Made by a program: the position numbers and the translations under genes. Below are positions 53,789 to 64,000 of a DNA stretch of 64,000 nt, in pieces. The notes beneath the pieces were generated by a model. It searched no databases and had not been told where the DNA came from. It saw only the letters and a list, made by a program, of their open reading frames with translations. The stretch covers positions 19,468,001 to 19,532,000 of the forward strand of contig OZ038526.1 in NCBI GenBank assembly GCA_964036665.1, given 5' to 3'. The stretch is from Gordius sp. MW1. Lineage: Eukaryota; Nematomorpha; Gordioida; Gordea; Gordiidae. The stretch's first letter is position 1; each line of letters opens with the position of its first letter.

Positions 53789-55604
53789 TTGTGCTGGGAA
53801 TGTATTGATGGGTGAATGTATGAATGTAATGATCAACCCATTACCATACGTAGGGAGCCGAGCGGGGAGCATAGCTCGTATCGGGGGAGGTATCATAGCG
53901 GCCATCGTGATATGTTGCCTCATCTGTTGTGGCCTAGCGACCGGTCTCTGCTTTTACTGCTGTTGTCGGGGCGGGCGAGCCTCTCAAAATCTACCGGCTT
54001 GGGCTCGTGGCATGCCAGCTATTTATCGAACCAACGAGCCCGCCCCCACTCACTCGGGCCGAGGACCGGGCGAGGCTTACGACCCAGCTCCTCAACAAGC
54101 CTACCCAGGTACTACTACCCATACGTACTATAGTGTTCTAAAAACGAAGACCAAAGCTTTTGGTCTCTTTTTAAATAGTCGACCTCTTATAAATTAGTCA
54201 AAATTTGCGAAATAGAGATGACTGAAGGACTCACCTTTGGTTTAGTCGACTAAACTTAAAGAGACCAAAAAATTTTTGGTCTATTTTTCTTAGTCAACCA
54301 CCAAACCTAGTCGAAATTTAAAAAACAGACCAGAGTCGATCGTTAGTCTTAGTTAAACCTGACCAAACAAAACCTAGCCGTTTTTACTAAACTAGACTAG
54401 AAAACTTTGGTTTGTTTTGTCGGCGCCATTAGTCTTAGTTGATTCTAGTGGGCAAACCAAAGGATTTTTAGTCTGTTTTTGTTGAGTATACCTTTAGGCT
54501 TAGTGTGCGTTAGTCTTAGTTGAATTAAAGGTCGACTAAGGAAAACCCCAGGTCTTATTACAACGCTACTACATTCATAATACAGGTTTCGTATATTGTT
54601 AAAGCTATGCTGTAAATTTTCTTAAAGGATTATTTCCTATTTTTACTGCTTTGGATTAAGTAAGAATTAGTTTTGTCTCGGAATAGAATCCTTAAAAAAG
54701 ATTTTTTTATTGATTTGAAAGTTTTTGTTCCATTTACAAGTTATGTGATTATTTTGACCAGATTTATAGGTGTGATATGACCCTGATAATAACATCTATT
54801 TGCATAAAAATATAAATCGTTCTTACAATATTTATTAATACATAAAAAAAATTAGAAATTTTTAAAGTATGCTGTAGTGTTGTAAAAAGGGCTGGGTTTC
54901 GTTTGGTCGACCTTTGGTTTTAGTCGATTAATATAAAAAGGCCAAAAGTTTTTGGGGTGCGATACAAAAGTGCCAAAAGACTTGTATCAATCAAAAAAAC
55001 TTGGGAAATAACTTTTTGTGGTCTTGCTTTGGTAATAATCATTTTCATTTTCTCACTAAATATTGTAGCTCTGATTCTTGTAATATTTTCATCCGGGCCA
55101 AATGAAATTACAAGTTTTCTTTTAAAAGTTTTAATACTAAATTTTATGAAAATTTTTAATTTCTTTTGTTAATATTCTTAATAGCTCGCAGGTTTCCGAG
55201 TCATACGCAATTGCTTTTGATTAAAATGACTTCGAAGATAGGGACCACTTAGTCTTTCAATTTGAAACTTTACGCAATATTTTACATTTTTTCTCTATAA
55301 ATGGTAAACCAAGATCTGTACACTTGTAAAATTCGTTATTTTACAAACAAAATAGGCAATAATCCAATTTTAGTTTTTAATTTTTTAGGTTTTGAAAGAC
55401 ACTTTTATTTACGATTTTTAAATAATTTTTTGGTTAATTTATATAGTTTATCCCAAACTAGACCAAAATTATGGGGGTCAAGCATATCCCGTGGGTTCTG
55501 GTGGAACTGCATATTATCAAGGTTACCCTCAGGCTAGGACAGAAAATGACCCCCCAGGATACACGCCCTCAGCCCCTGTGGGGTACCCTCAGGGTGGGCG
55601 TTAA
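53789..55604 (+). CDS. Shisa/WBP1/VOPP1-like single-pass membrane adaptor (last two exons)
   Basis: Exons 53789-54108 and 55462-55604 (TAA), joined in phase 1 by GT-AG. The first carries a short extracellular Cys stretch (CAGN, GECMN), a hydrophobic segment of about 23 residues (IGGGIIAAIVICCLICCGLA) and a cytosolic cysteine cluster (CFYCCC), then Pro/Gly-rich sequence. The last exon encodes a Pro/Tyr tail with DPPGYTPSAP, giving a PPxY motif (WW-domain ligand, Nedd4-type E3 ligases) next to PSAP (TSG101-type ligand). This layout fits the Shisa-like adaptor superfamily, which works in endosomal sorting of partner membrane proteins. Exon 53789 starts one base into a split codon and its upstream exons (signal peptide, Cys-rich domain) were not found. 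The last exon is duplicated at 61302-61444. A poly(A) signal lies near 55896. Confidence 0.75.
54126..54398. repeat. Foldback repeat cluster in the Shisa-like intron
   Basis: AGTGTTCTAAAAACGAAGACC at the left, AACCTAGCCGTTTTTACTAA at the right, with an extra inverted half inside; a related half-copy follows at 54415-54565. Confidence 0.65.
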
Positions 55605-57089
55605 CCTAACAAAATAGATGCCCAAAGCATAATATCCCGAATTTTTATTTAATTTAAAAAAAAACATTTTTTCAAAATTTTGCCCTTCCTATTCCAATCG
55701 TGAAACATAATGTAGGCCTTAGATTTTAACTAAATTACAAAAATATGCAATTATTAGTTTTTTTGCACATCGTGTTAGTTTTGCGTAAAAGCGCTTAGCT
55801 TTTTATTCTTCGAAATTATGTACATCAAATTATACATCTTCGAAAATTTATTTACATTATTAATAATATATATTTATATGTAGAAAAATGCGAAAAATAA
55901 AATTGTTTTTGCTTTGGTTATGGAAAAATTCGATATAATTAACTTAAAAATATAATTTATTACTATTTCTCACAAATAAGAATATAGACTCGGCGCGAAA
56001 TACAAATTTGTGAATTTATAATATTACATTAAATATATTTTATAAATAATGGTTTATATGACAAAGGCGTGGTAGTTTTTATATAATATCGAAATTATAA
56101 TATATTTTTAGATAAATAGAATATAGCTCAATCAAGGACGAGTATGAGTAGTAGTATAACAATGTATGTATAAATAAAATAGAAATGATACTGTTAACTC
56201 ACTTGTTATTGAGACGGTAGATGGGTCTTAAATAAATTTTTGTAAATTATATTATTTCAATCGATTTTTGTTTCATTATTTCCGTTTTAGTTTATAATAT
56301 TAATTTTGAAATTAGTCATTAAAAACAAATTATTTATAACATAAATTAACAAAATATTTTTTTTGACTTTAAAATTAGGATTGGACTTATTGATTGGATA
56401 AAATTTGAATTTATTTATTAATTTGAAAAATATAACGCTGTTTAAAAACATACCGGTCACTGGCTTTGTAGGGAACCTTAGAGAAAAATACAAAGTTTGA
56501 ATATATGTAATATATATTTATTTCAAAAATTTATTTTTGTATTAATAAATAAATATTGAATATACGTAAGGGAGGTGTACTCAAAGTTTGTTTACAAAAA
56601 TTTTAATTTATTTATTTAAATTCAATATTATTTAAAAAATGATATTTTAAATATATTTGTCCTAGAAATTGTTGTGGAAAAACCTAATATATAGTAAATT
56701 GTAATTTAGAAATCATTATATATTCAATAAAATCTATTTCAATTTAATAATTTTTTATTTTAAAAATCTAAAACTTTTTTATACTATTGAATAATTTATA
56801 AAAATTTATTAAATTGAAATAAAAAAATTGACTAAACATAAAATTTACTTGAAGGAGAAGTAGCTGTTGAATATGGAGTTATGGTTGCACAAGGTGGCAA
56901 ACAAGGTACTGGAGGAACTTGAAAAAAATCAGATATAAAATTTAAAAATATTTTTAATGTTAAATATTTTTTTTCTTTTATTTTCAAAGTTTTTATGTAT
57001 TATTTTTAAATTATTTTTTATACTTTTAAACTTATTATAGTTATTTTTTGCGAATTAATGATTTATAAAATTAAATAAACGGACTATGT
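55605..57089. other. 3' UTR and downstream of Shisa-like copy 1
   Basis: AT-rich, very well conserved in the second copy. 56869-56932 is a short block open on both strands (see findings). No other gene recognised. Confidence 0.5.
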
Positions 57090-57332
57090 TATTGAGTTGG
57101 AAAAGCGGCTGGATTTTCTTTGGTCGGCCTTTGGTTTTAGTCGACTAAACATAAACAAACCAAAGATTTTTTGGGTCGACCTTTAGTCATAGTTAAACCA
57201 AAGTCGACCCCCTCGATTCAACTAAAACTGACGGTCGACTCTGGTCCGTTTTTCAAAGTTCGACCAAGCCTAGTGGTCGATTAAGAAAAACAGACCAAAC
57301 AAAACGCAGCCGTTTTTACCACACTAATACGG
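57090..57332. repeat. Foldback MITE
   Basis: GTTGGAAAAGCGGCTGG ... CGCAGCCGTTTTTACCACAC; shared with copy 2 at 63178-63520, so it pre-dates the duplication. Confidence 0.75.
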
Positions 57333-59909
57333 ACATGGAATAAATAATTTCTTTTAGGAGTAAAACATTTATACACGAATGGGTTATATTTGCATCTCTG
57401 CATCTTTCCAGGTGAATAATATTCTAAATTAAATATAAATAAAATTAATTTTTGTAATTTTATTTTTTTTCATTTTAAATTTTATTATGATATTTAATAA
57501 AAAAAAATAAAATTACTTTTAGAAATGATAGCTTTTGCACTATTTTCACATCCAGAAAATCATTTCGGAAAACTATCCCTAATTTTGTTTCAAAAATAAC
57601 AAAAAATATATATGTATATAAAATTAAAAACTTTTAAAATAATTATTATTATAAAATTACATTTATAACATATTTACTACCTGTGTATTTAAATTCTATT
57701 TTCACAAAACCGAAAATTCATTCATAATAATTTTTCAAGATTTTAGGTAATATTAAATTTTTTATTATTTACGATCTCTCTTTCCAATCGCAGATCCCTT
57801 AAATACAAATTTGTAAAATTTAATTATTTTAAATTGTAAAAACTTTTTTTAATTTATAGTTTTTTATTTGACAATAGAAGGTGACGACCTATGCAATCAG
57901 CAAAACCCATAAACCAGTTTTGCTGAGCCCTGATTTCTTATCCCGCATTAATTGTTTTTATTCCTAAAAATAAAAAAAATATCCCTATATGTTTTATATT
58001 CAATTACTTTTTATTAAATAAAAATCATTTTTACTATTATAAAAAAATTTGTTTTATTATTAAAAATGAGTTTTTTTTGCATGGCCCTACTTTAATTTTG
58101 AATAAAAAAACCGTGAAAAACAAAAAATAATATTTAATAAAACTTTTTATAAAGTAAATATATGTTAGCTTTGGCGCTGCTTAAATTAAATCTGTGAATT
58201 AATGGTTTTCTTTGGCCCGAGCCCGGCCCAAAACCCCCTTGGGCCGGGTCGGGCTTCGAGCCGCCCCTGCTTGGCTCTAATTGTAATTAATTAAAATTTA
58301 ATAATATTACTTATTTATTTTTGGATTATGAATGCAAATTAATTTTTATTAACTATAAATTTATGGAAAAAATTCAAAATAATTTTATTTAATATTGCAT
58401 ATCAAGTGAACTTTTATTTCATGATACTTTATAACTATTTTAATGTGCTCTTTCAGCAAAAGTGACAAATTTGCCGCGGGCAATTACATAATTCTCTTCA
58501 AAATGTATATTTTTAACCTTATTTTGCATGCTTAAACCTATACTAAGATTTTGTTTTGACATTTTTAAATAGGATTTTAAACCTAAATATAATAAATTCT
58601 TATTTTAATTAAATTTTGATTATTTATAATTATAGAGTTTTAAAAACTAAGTATGAAATTTTATATTTATTAAATGATATTCCATTAATTTAAAAGATTT
58701 GTGATGTCATTTTAGTAAAGGACTTTAAAATAAAACATATTAGTTTATTTATTAAGAATGCAATTAAATATTTATTATCAGTTTAATTTCATAAATAAAT
58801 CAAGTAAAAAAATAACTTTACCGCTAGTTGAAAGTTTGCTTTCTAAAACTTCATAAAAAATATTATGAATGCAAATTTTAATTAAAAAAAAATTTATAAA
58901 AATTATATTTAATAAGCTAAATGAGATTTTTGAAAAATCGAAAATAATTTAAAAAAATATAAAAATATTAATTAAATTAATACTTTTAGTAGTTGTTGAA
59001 GCAAGATTTTGAGGAATATTTTTTATAAATCGTACAATAAAAAAATGATAATGAAAGCAGCGCCTGTTTAATATGCGTAATTCTTTGTTTAGAGTAGGCA
59101 AAAATATTAGCCCTAAAGCAGTATAGCTTGTTATGGATATAAAATATTTCTTTTAACCGATTATCACCAAACCTACCAAAATTTTTTAGAATTCAATTCG
59201 CGATAATTTATATTATTACGCTCATCAAGATATACTGTTTTTTTATTAAGAGTGACAAATGGAAAGGATTAATATAACTGTGCATTTTTTTAAAAAAAAC
59301 TTGGCATTTAATCGTCTTTTTTAGGGTAATTAAAATATAAATTTTTACAAATTTTCCCTGAAAAGGTGAATTTTGCTTTAATTATCAATCATAAATCTAA
59401 AAGCAAATATATTTACATAGGTTAGTTGATAATCATATTGAATTATTAATTGTTGTAACAATTTGCAATTTGAATAATTTGTATAAAACTTTTGAAAAGA
59501 GTTTGTCTAAATTTTCTAATTTTAGGGAATTTTAGCAGTAACTAATCCCCGGTCATTTTACATATAATATAATTATTTTTACACTATCAAATTTATTTAT
59601 AACACTAATAACATTTTATACATTCATTTTGGTTATGGGAAAGAATTTGAATAAATTTTTTTTAGAAAATTATATTATGATAAATGTCGTAGAAATGTAA
59701 AATATTTCCTTAAATAATATTGCCGTCGGCCAAATATCTATAGCACCAAAACAGGTTTACGTGTGATATATTGTTTTTGACATATTTATATTATAACAAG
59801 CCCCAATTATGAAATCAAAAAAACTTCTTTTCTTGCCTATTATAAAATTTAGATATTTAATTTATTTAATTAAAAGCTTATAAAAAAAACTTATAAAACA
59901 AATTTGAAA
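57333..59909. other. AT-rich stretch without recognised genes
   Basis: 57347-57411 is a conserved short block with splice-like borders on the plus strand (CTTTTAG/GAGTAAAAC ... TTTCCAG/GTGAAT). 58215-58270 is a GGCCCGAGCCCGG remnant. Nothing else seen. Confidence 0.4.
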
Positions 59910-60112
59910 GTAGTGCACTAAAAACGGCTGGACTTGGTCAACCTTTGATTTTAGTAGACTAAACATGAACAGTCCAAAGATTTTTTGGTCTACATTTCTT
60001 AGTCGACCACTAGGCTTAGTCGAGATTTAAAGAGCAGACCAGAGTCGACCGTTAGTCTTAGTTAAACCAAAGGTTGCCCAAACAAAACCGAGCCGTTTTT
60101 ACAACACTAGAC
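59910..60112. repeat. Foldback MITE at the left border of duplication copy 2
   Basis: ACTAAAAACGGCTGGACTTGG ... GAGCCGTTTTTACAACACTA; corresponds to 54235-54398 of copy 1. Confidence 0.75.
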
Positions 60113-61301
60113 TTAGAACTCTGGCTTGTTTTAAATACGTCGTCACCATTAGTCTCAGTTGATTCTATTGAGCAATCCATAGGTTTTTTGGTCTGTTTTT
60201 GTTAAGTCGATCGAGAGGCTTAGTGTGCATTAGTCTTAGTTGAACCAAAGGTGGACTAAGGAAAACCCCCATGTCTTTTTACAACACTACTACATACATA
60301 ATACAGCTTTCGCGTTTTTTCAATGCTATGTTATTCATTTTCTTCGATGATAATTTTCTAATTTTCATGCCTTGGACTTGGATTATATAAGACTTAGTCT
60401 TTTGTCTCAGAATAAAATGGTTTAAAAGGATTTTTATTAATTCGAAATATTTTGGTTTACAATTATTATTAAATCTTGAGAAAAGGTATTTTATCGGTGT
60501 TTCTTTTTCACCAGATTTATAGATTTTGATATGATCATGGGACTTATGACGACTGTATTAAATAGCTTTAAAGATAATATCAGCTCTTTTGCATAAAAAT
60601 TTGGATCGTTTTTTACTGTTAGTGAATCCAAAAAAATATTTAGAAATTTTTAATAGTATGCTGTAGTGTTGTAAAAAGGGCTGGGTTTTGATGGTTTTGT
60701 TTGATCAACTCTTGGCTAAGGTCAAAGTGTTTGGGGTGCGAAACAAAAGTGGCAACTAATGATTAAGACTCGTATCAATAAAGAACTTGCGTAATAACTT
60801 TTTGTGGTCTTCCCGAGGTTATAATCATTTCCATTTACTCACTAAATATTGTAGCTCTTATTCTTGTAAGATTTTCATCCGGGCGAAATGAAATTAATTA
60901 CAAGCTTGTATTTTCCTTAAAAATTTGTTATACTAAATTTTATAAAAACTATAATTTTTTCTTGATAATATTCTTAATAACTCTCAGGTATCGTAGTCAT
61001 ACTCAATTGCTTTTGATTAAAATGACTTTGAAGATAGAATACCACTTAGCAATTCTTTTAATTTGAAACTTTACGCAAAATATTTTACATTTTTTCTCTA
61101 TAAACGGTACACCAAAATCTGTGAAGTCCCAAAAATAACATTTGCAGAGTTCGTTATTTTACAAACAAAAATAGGCAATATAATTCAACTTCTGATTCTA
61201 GTTTTTTAGATTACCAAAGAGTAAATGTTGTATTTTACACCTTTATTTAATATTTTTAATTAATTTTTTTGGGTTAATTTATATAGTTTATCCCAAACTA
61301 G

Positions 61302-61444
61302 ACCAAAATTATGGGGGTCAAGCATATCCTGTGGGTTCTGGTGGAACTGCATATTATCAAGGTTACCCTCAGGCTAGGACAGAAAATGACCCCCCAGAAT
61401 ATACGCCCTCAGCCCCCGTGGGGTACCCCCAGGGTGGGCGTTAA
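61302..61444 (+). CDS. Duplicated last exon of the Shisa-like gene
   Basis: Same acceptor (CCCAAACTAG), same phase, same 46 codons plus TAA as 55462-55604. Encoded change seen: DPPGYTPSAP becomes DPPEYTPSAP; both PPxY and PSAP remain, and the other differences are silent. It could serve as an alternative terminal exon reached by skipping the first one, or be non-functional. Confidence 0.7.
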
Positions 61445-61653
61445 TTTAACAAACGAGATGCCCAAAGCATATTTATTTAATTTTCAAAAAAACATTTTCA
61501 AAATTTTGTCACTCCTATTCCAATCGTAAAATATATTGTAGGCCCTAGATATTTTTAACAAAATTACAAAATATATGCTATTATTATCTAGCTTTTTTGC
61601 ACATCGTGTTAGTTTTGCGTGAAAGCGCTTAGCTTTTTATGCCACAAAATTAT

Positions 61654-61901
61654 GGGCACCCGGTCAAAGTAGCAGAAAAATGGCAGCCATATTGGTCAGA
61701 ACTGATCAAGATTGGTCAGGACTTAACATATTCAGGAGGGTTAGGTTAGGGTTAGTGCTTTAGGTTGGCGTTTTAGGTTAGGGTTAGGGTTATTTGCACA
61801 TCAAATTCCCTCCCCATTTAAGATTTAATTCTAATATATTGATAATCTAAAAAAATATTTTTCTGCTACTTTTTCATCTGTCTGCTACTTTGACCCCGAT
61901 T
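61654..61901. mobile_element. 248-bp MITE with GGTCAAAGTAGCAG ends and telomere-like core
   Basis: GGTCAAAGTAGCAGAAAAA at the left and CTGCTACTTTGACC at the right are inverted. Flanked by a perfect 9-bp duplication CAAAATTAT (61645-61653, 61902-61910). The core includes GGTTAGGGTTAG and GGTTAGGGTTAGGGTTA (about 61740-61792). Absent from the equivalent site in copy 1 (about 55811-55840). Confidence 0.9.
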
Positions 61902-63177
61902 CAAAATTATTTACACAAATTATACATCTTCAAAAATTTATTTACATTATTAATAATATATATTTATATGTGTGAAAATGCGAAAAATAAAATTGTTTTT
62001 GCTTTGGTTATGGAAAAATTCGATATAATTAACTTAAAAATATAATTTATTACTATTTTTCACAAATAAGAATATAGACTCAGCGCGAATACAAATTTGT
62101 GAATTTATAATATTACATAAAATATATTTTATAAATAATGGTTTATATGACAAAGGCGTGGTAGTTTTTATATAATATCGAAATTATAATATATTTTTAG
62201 ATAAATAGAATATAGCTCAATCAAGGACGAGTATGAGTAGTAGTATAACAATGTATATATAAATAAAATAGAAATGATACTGTTAACTCACTTGTTATTG
62301 AGACGGTAGATGGGTCTTAAATAAATTGTTGTAAATTATATTATTTCAATCGATTTTTGTTTCATTATTTCCGTTTTAGTTTATAATATTAATTTTGAAA
62401 TTAATCATTAAAAACAAATTATTTATAACATAAATTAACAGAATATTTTTTTGACTTTAAAATTAGGATTGGACGTATTGATTGGATAAAATTTGAATTT
62501 ATTTATTAATTTGAAAAATATAACGCTGTTTAAAAATATACCGGTCACTGGCTTTGTAGGGAAACCTTAGAGAAAAATACAAAGTTTGAATATAGGTAAT
62601 ATATATTTAATTCAAAAATTTATTTTTGTATTAATAAATAAATATTAAATATACGTAAGGGAGGTGTTGGACTCAAAGTTTGTTTACAAAAATTTTAATT
62701 ATTTTAAATTAAATATTATTTAAAAAATGATATTTCAAATATACTTGTCCTAGAAATTGTTGTGGAAAAACCTAATATATAGTAAATTGTAATTTAGAAA
62801 TCAATATATATTTAATAAAATCTATTTCAATTCAATAATTTTTTATTTTATAAATTTAAAACTTTTTTATACTATAAATTGAAATAAAAAAATTGACAAA
62901 ATATAAAATTTACTTGAAGGAGAAGTAGCAGTCGAATATGGAGTTAGGGTTGCACAAGGTGGCAAACAGGGCAATGGAGGAACTTGAAAAAAATCAGATA
63001 TAAAATTTAAATTTATAATTTATTTAGCAGAATTTAATAATAATCTAAAATATTTTTTTACTTTTATTTTCAAAGTTTTTATGTATTATTTATAATTTAT
63101 TTTTTTATTTCCAAACTTACACTTATTTTATTGCGAATTATTAATTTATAAAATTAAATATACGGACTACGATGTAA

Positions 63178-63520
63178 GTTGTAAAAACGGCTGGGTTTTG
63201 TTTGGTCGGCCTTTGGTTTTAGTCGACTAAACATAAACAAACCAAAGATTTTTTGGTCTGTTTTTCCTAGTCGACCACTAGGCTTAGTCAAAAATTGAAA
63301 AACAGACCAAAATCAACCTTTAGTCTTAGTTAAACCAAAGGTCGCCCACACAAAACCCTTGATTCAACTAAGACTGACGGTCGACTCTGGTACGTTTTTT
63401 AAAGTTCGACCAAGCCTAGTGGTCGATTAAGAAAAACAGACCAAAAAATCTTTTGTTTGTTTATGTTTGGTCGACTAAAACCTAAGGTCGACCAAACAAA
63501 ACGCAGAACAGTACTACGGA
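63178..63520. repeat. Foldback MITE, duplication copy 2
   Basis: GTTGTAAAAACGGCTGGGTT ... ACCAAACAAAACGCAG; longer than its partner at 57090-57332 because of an extra TTAGTCGACC/GGTCGACTAA half. Confidence 0.75.
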
Positions 63521-64000
63521 CATGTAATAATTACTTTTAGGAGTAAAACATTGGAATACGAAGGGGTTATATTTGCATCTCTGCACCTTCCCAGGTGAAT
63601 AATATTCTAAATTAAACATAAATAATTTTTGTAATTTTATTTTTATTATTTTAAATTATTAAGATATTTAATTAAAAATAAATAAAATTACTTTTATAGA
63701 TGAGTGTCTTTCTTATTTTATCTATTCCATGTCGTATCTCTTCCGTTTTTTGCACTATTTGTACATCCAGAAAATCAATTCGTAAAACTATCCCTAAATT
63801 TCAAAAAATAACAAAAAATATATATACATATATATACATATATATAAAAATAAAAATTTTTAGAATAATTATTATTATAAAATTGCATTTATAGCATATT
63901 TACTACCTGTGTATTTGAATTCTATTTTTAAAAAACAAAAATTCATTTATAATTTAATTTTTCAAGATTTATAGTAATATTAATTTTTTTTATTTACTAT

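Larger units (their letters stand above)
54235..59931. repeat. Tandem duplication, copy 1 (about 5.7-kb unit)
   Basis: Sequence from about 54235 to at least 57774 matches about 59935 to the window end in order and orientation, about 90-95% alike outside indels. The match covers the Shisa-like last exon, its 3' UTR, foldback repeats and intronic blocks. 57775-59931 should be the unit's right part, whose second copy lies past the window. Also includes a GGCCCG-rich hAT-like remnant (58215-58270). Confidence 0.9.
59932..64000. repeat. Tandem duplication, copy 2 (continues past the window)
   Basis: Collinear with 54235-57774. The offset grows from about 5.70 kb at the left to 5.84 kb at the last exon and about 6.2 kb near the end, partly through a 248-bp MITE present only here (61654-61901). 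Confidence 0.9.

Noticed and set aside
54957-55172. 71-codon hydrophobic plus-strand ORF
   Set aside because: The equivalent sequence in duplication copy 2 (about 60738 onward) has an early stop, so the frame is not conserved.
61740-61795. TTAGGG-like repeats considered as a chromosome end or fusion point
   Set aside because: They are short and lie inside a MITE with its own inverted ends and target duplication.

Overview
The window is AT-rich animal DNA, crowded with transposons. It carries parts of two well-recognised RNA polymerase II elongation genes: SPT16 (FACT subunit, minus strand, left edge) and NELF-B (plus strand). It also holds a multi-exon FLYWCH/MULE transposase-type gene, an unrecognised, probably secreted protein gene, and the 3' part of a Shisa/WBP1/VOPP1-like single-pass membrane adaptor. 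NELF-B, FLYWCH and Shisa-like proteins point to a metazoan. I recalled SPT16 and NELF-B family sequences from memory, and the SPT16 exons look arthropod-like, but I cannot name the species. Introns are bimodal: many are only 33-50 bp, others run to kilobases and are full of repeats.

Layout. 158-7160 (-): exons 1-12 of SPT16, with the C-terminal half off the left edge. 7161-20567: the gap between the divergent SPT16 and NELF-B starts, filled by a fossil Ty3/gypsy element (about 7555-13170) with a nested BED-finger hAT element (12200-13000), a second gypsy gag fragment (to about 13920), MITEs, and a degraded DUF4371-type hAT transposon (16065-20524) whose right inverted repeat ends 43 bp before the NELF-B ATG. 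20568-30895 (+): NELF-B in 12 exons, about 872 residues. 31632-34428: a Helitron with precise ends, a truncated RepHel N-terminus and a 5 x 190 bp tandem array. 35143-38053 (+): the FLYWCH/MULE gene, whose middle consists of tandemly duplicated, phase-symmetric mini-exons. 38690-40580: satellite-like tandem repeats. 42290-52482 (+): unrecognised secreted-type protein, interrupted by a nest of hAT elements (45244-48939) that includes a 1.9 kb long-inverted-repeat element. 53789-55604 (+): Shisa-like transmembrane exon and last exon. From about 54235 to the window end lies a 5.7 kb tandem duplication that copies the last exon (61302-61444).

How it fits together. SPT16 (nucleosome passage) and NELF-B (promoter-proximal pausing) act at the same step of transcription and sit head to head, separated by 13.4 kb that is mostly transposons. 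The rest is a well-preserved record of insertions. At least eight elements have clear target-site duplications, several are nested, and two insertions can be confirmed or ordered in time from empty sites inside the window itself.
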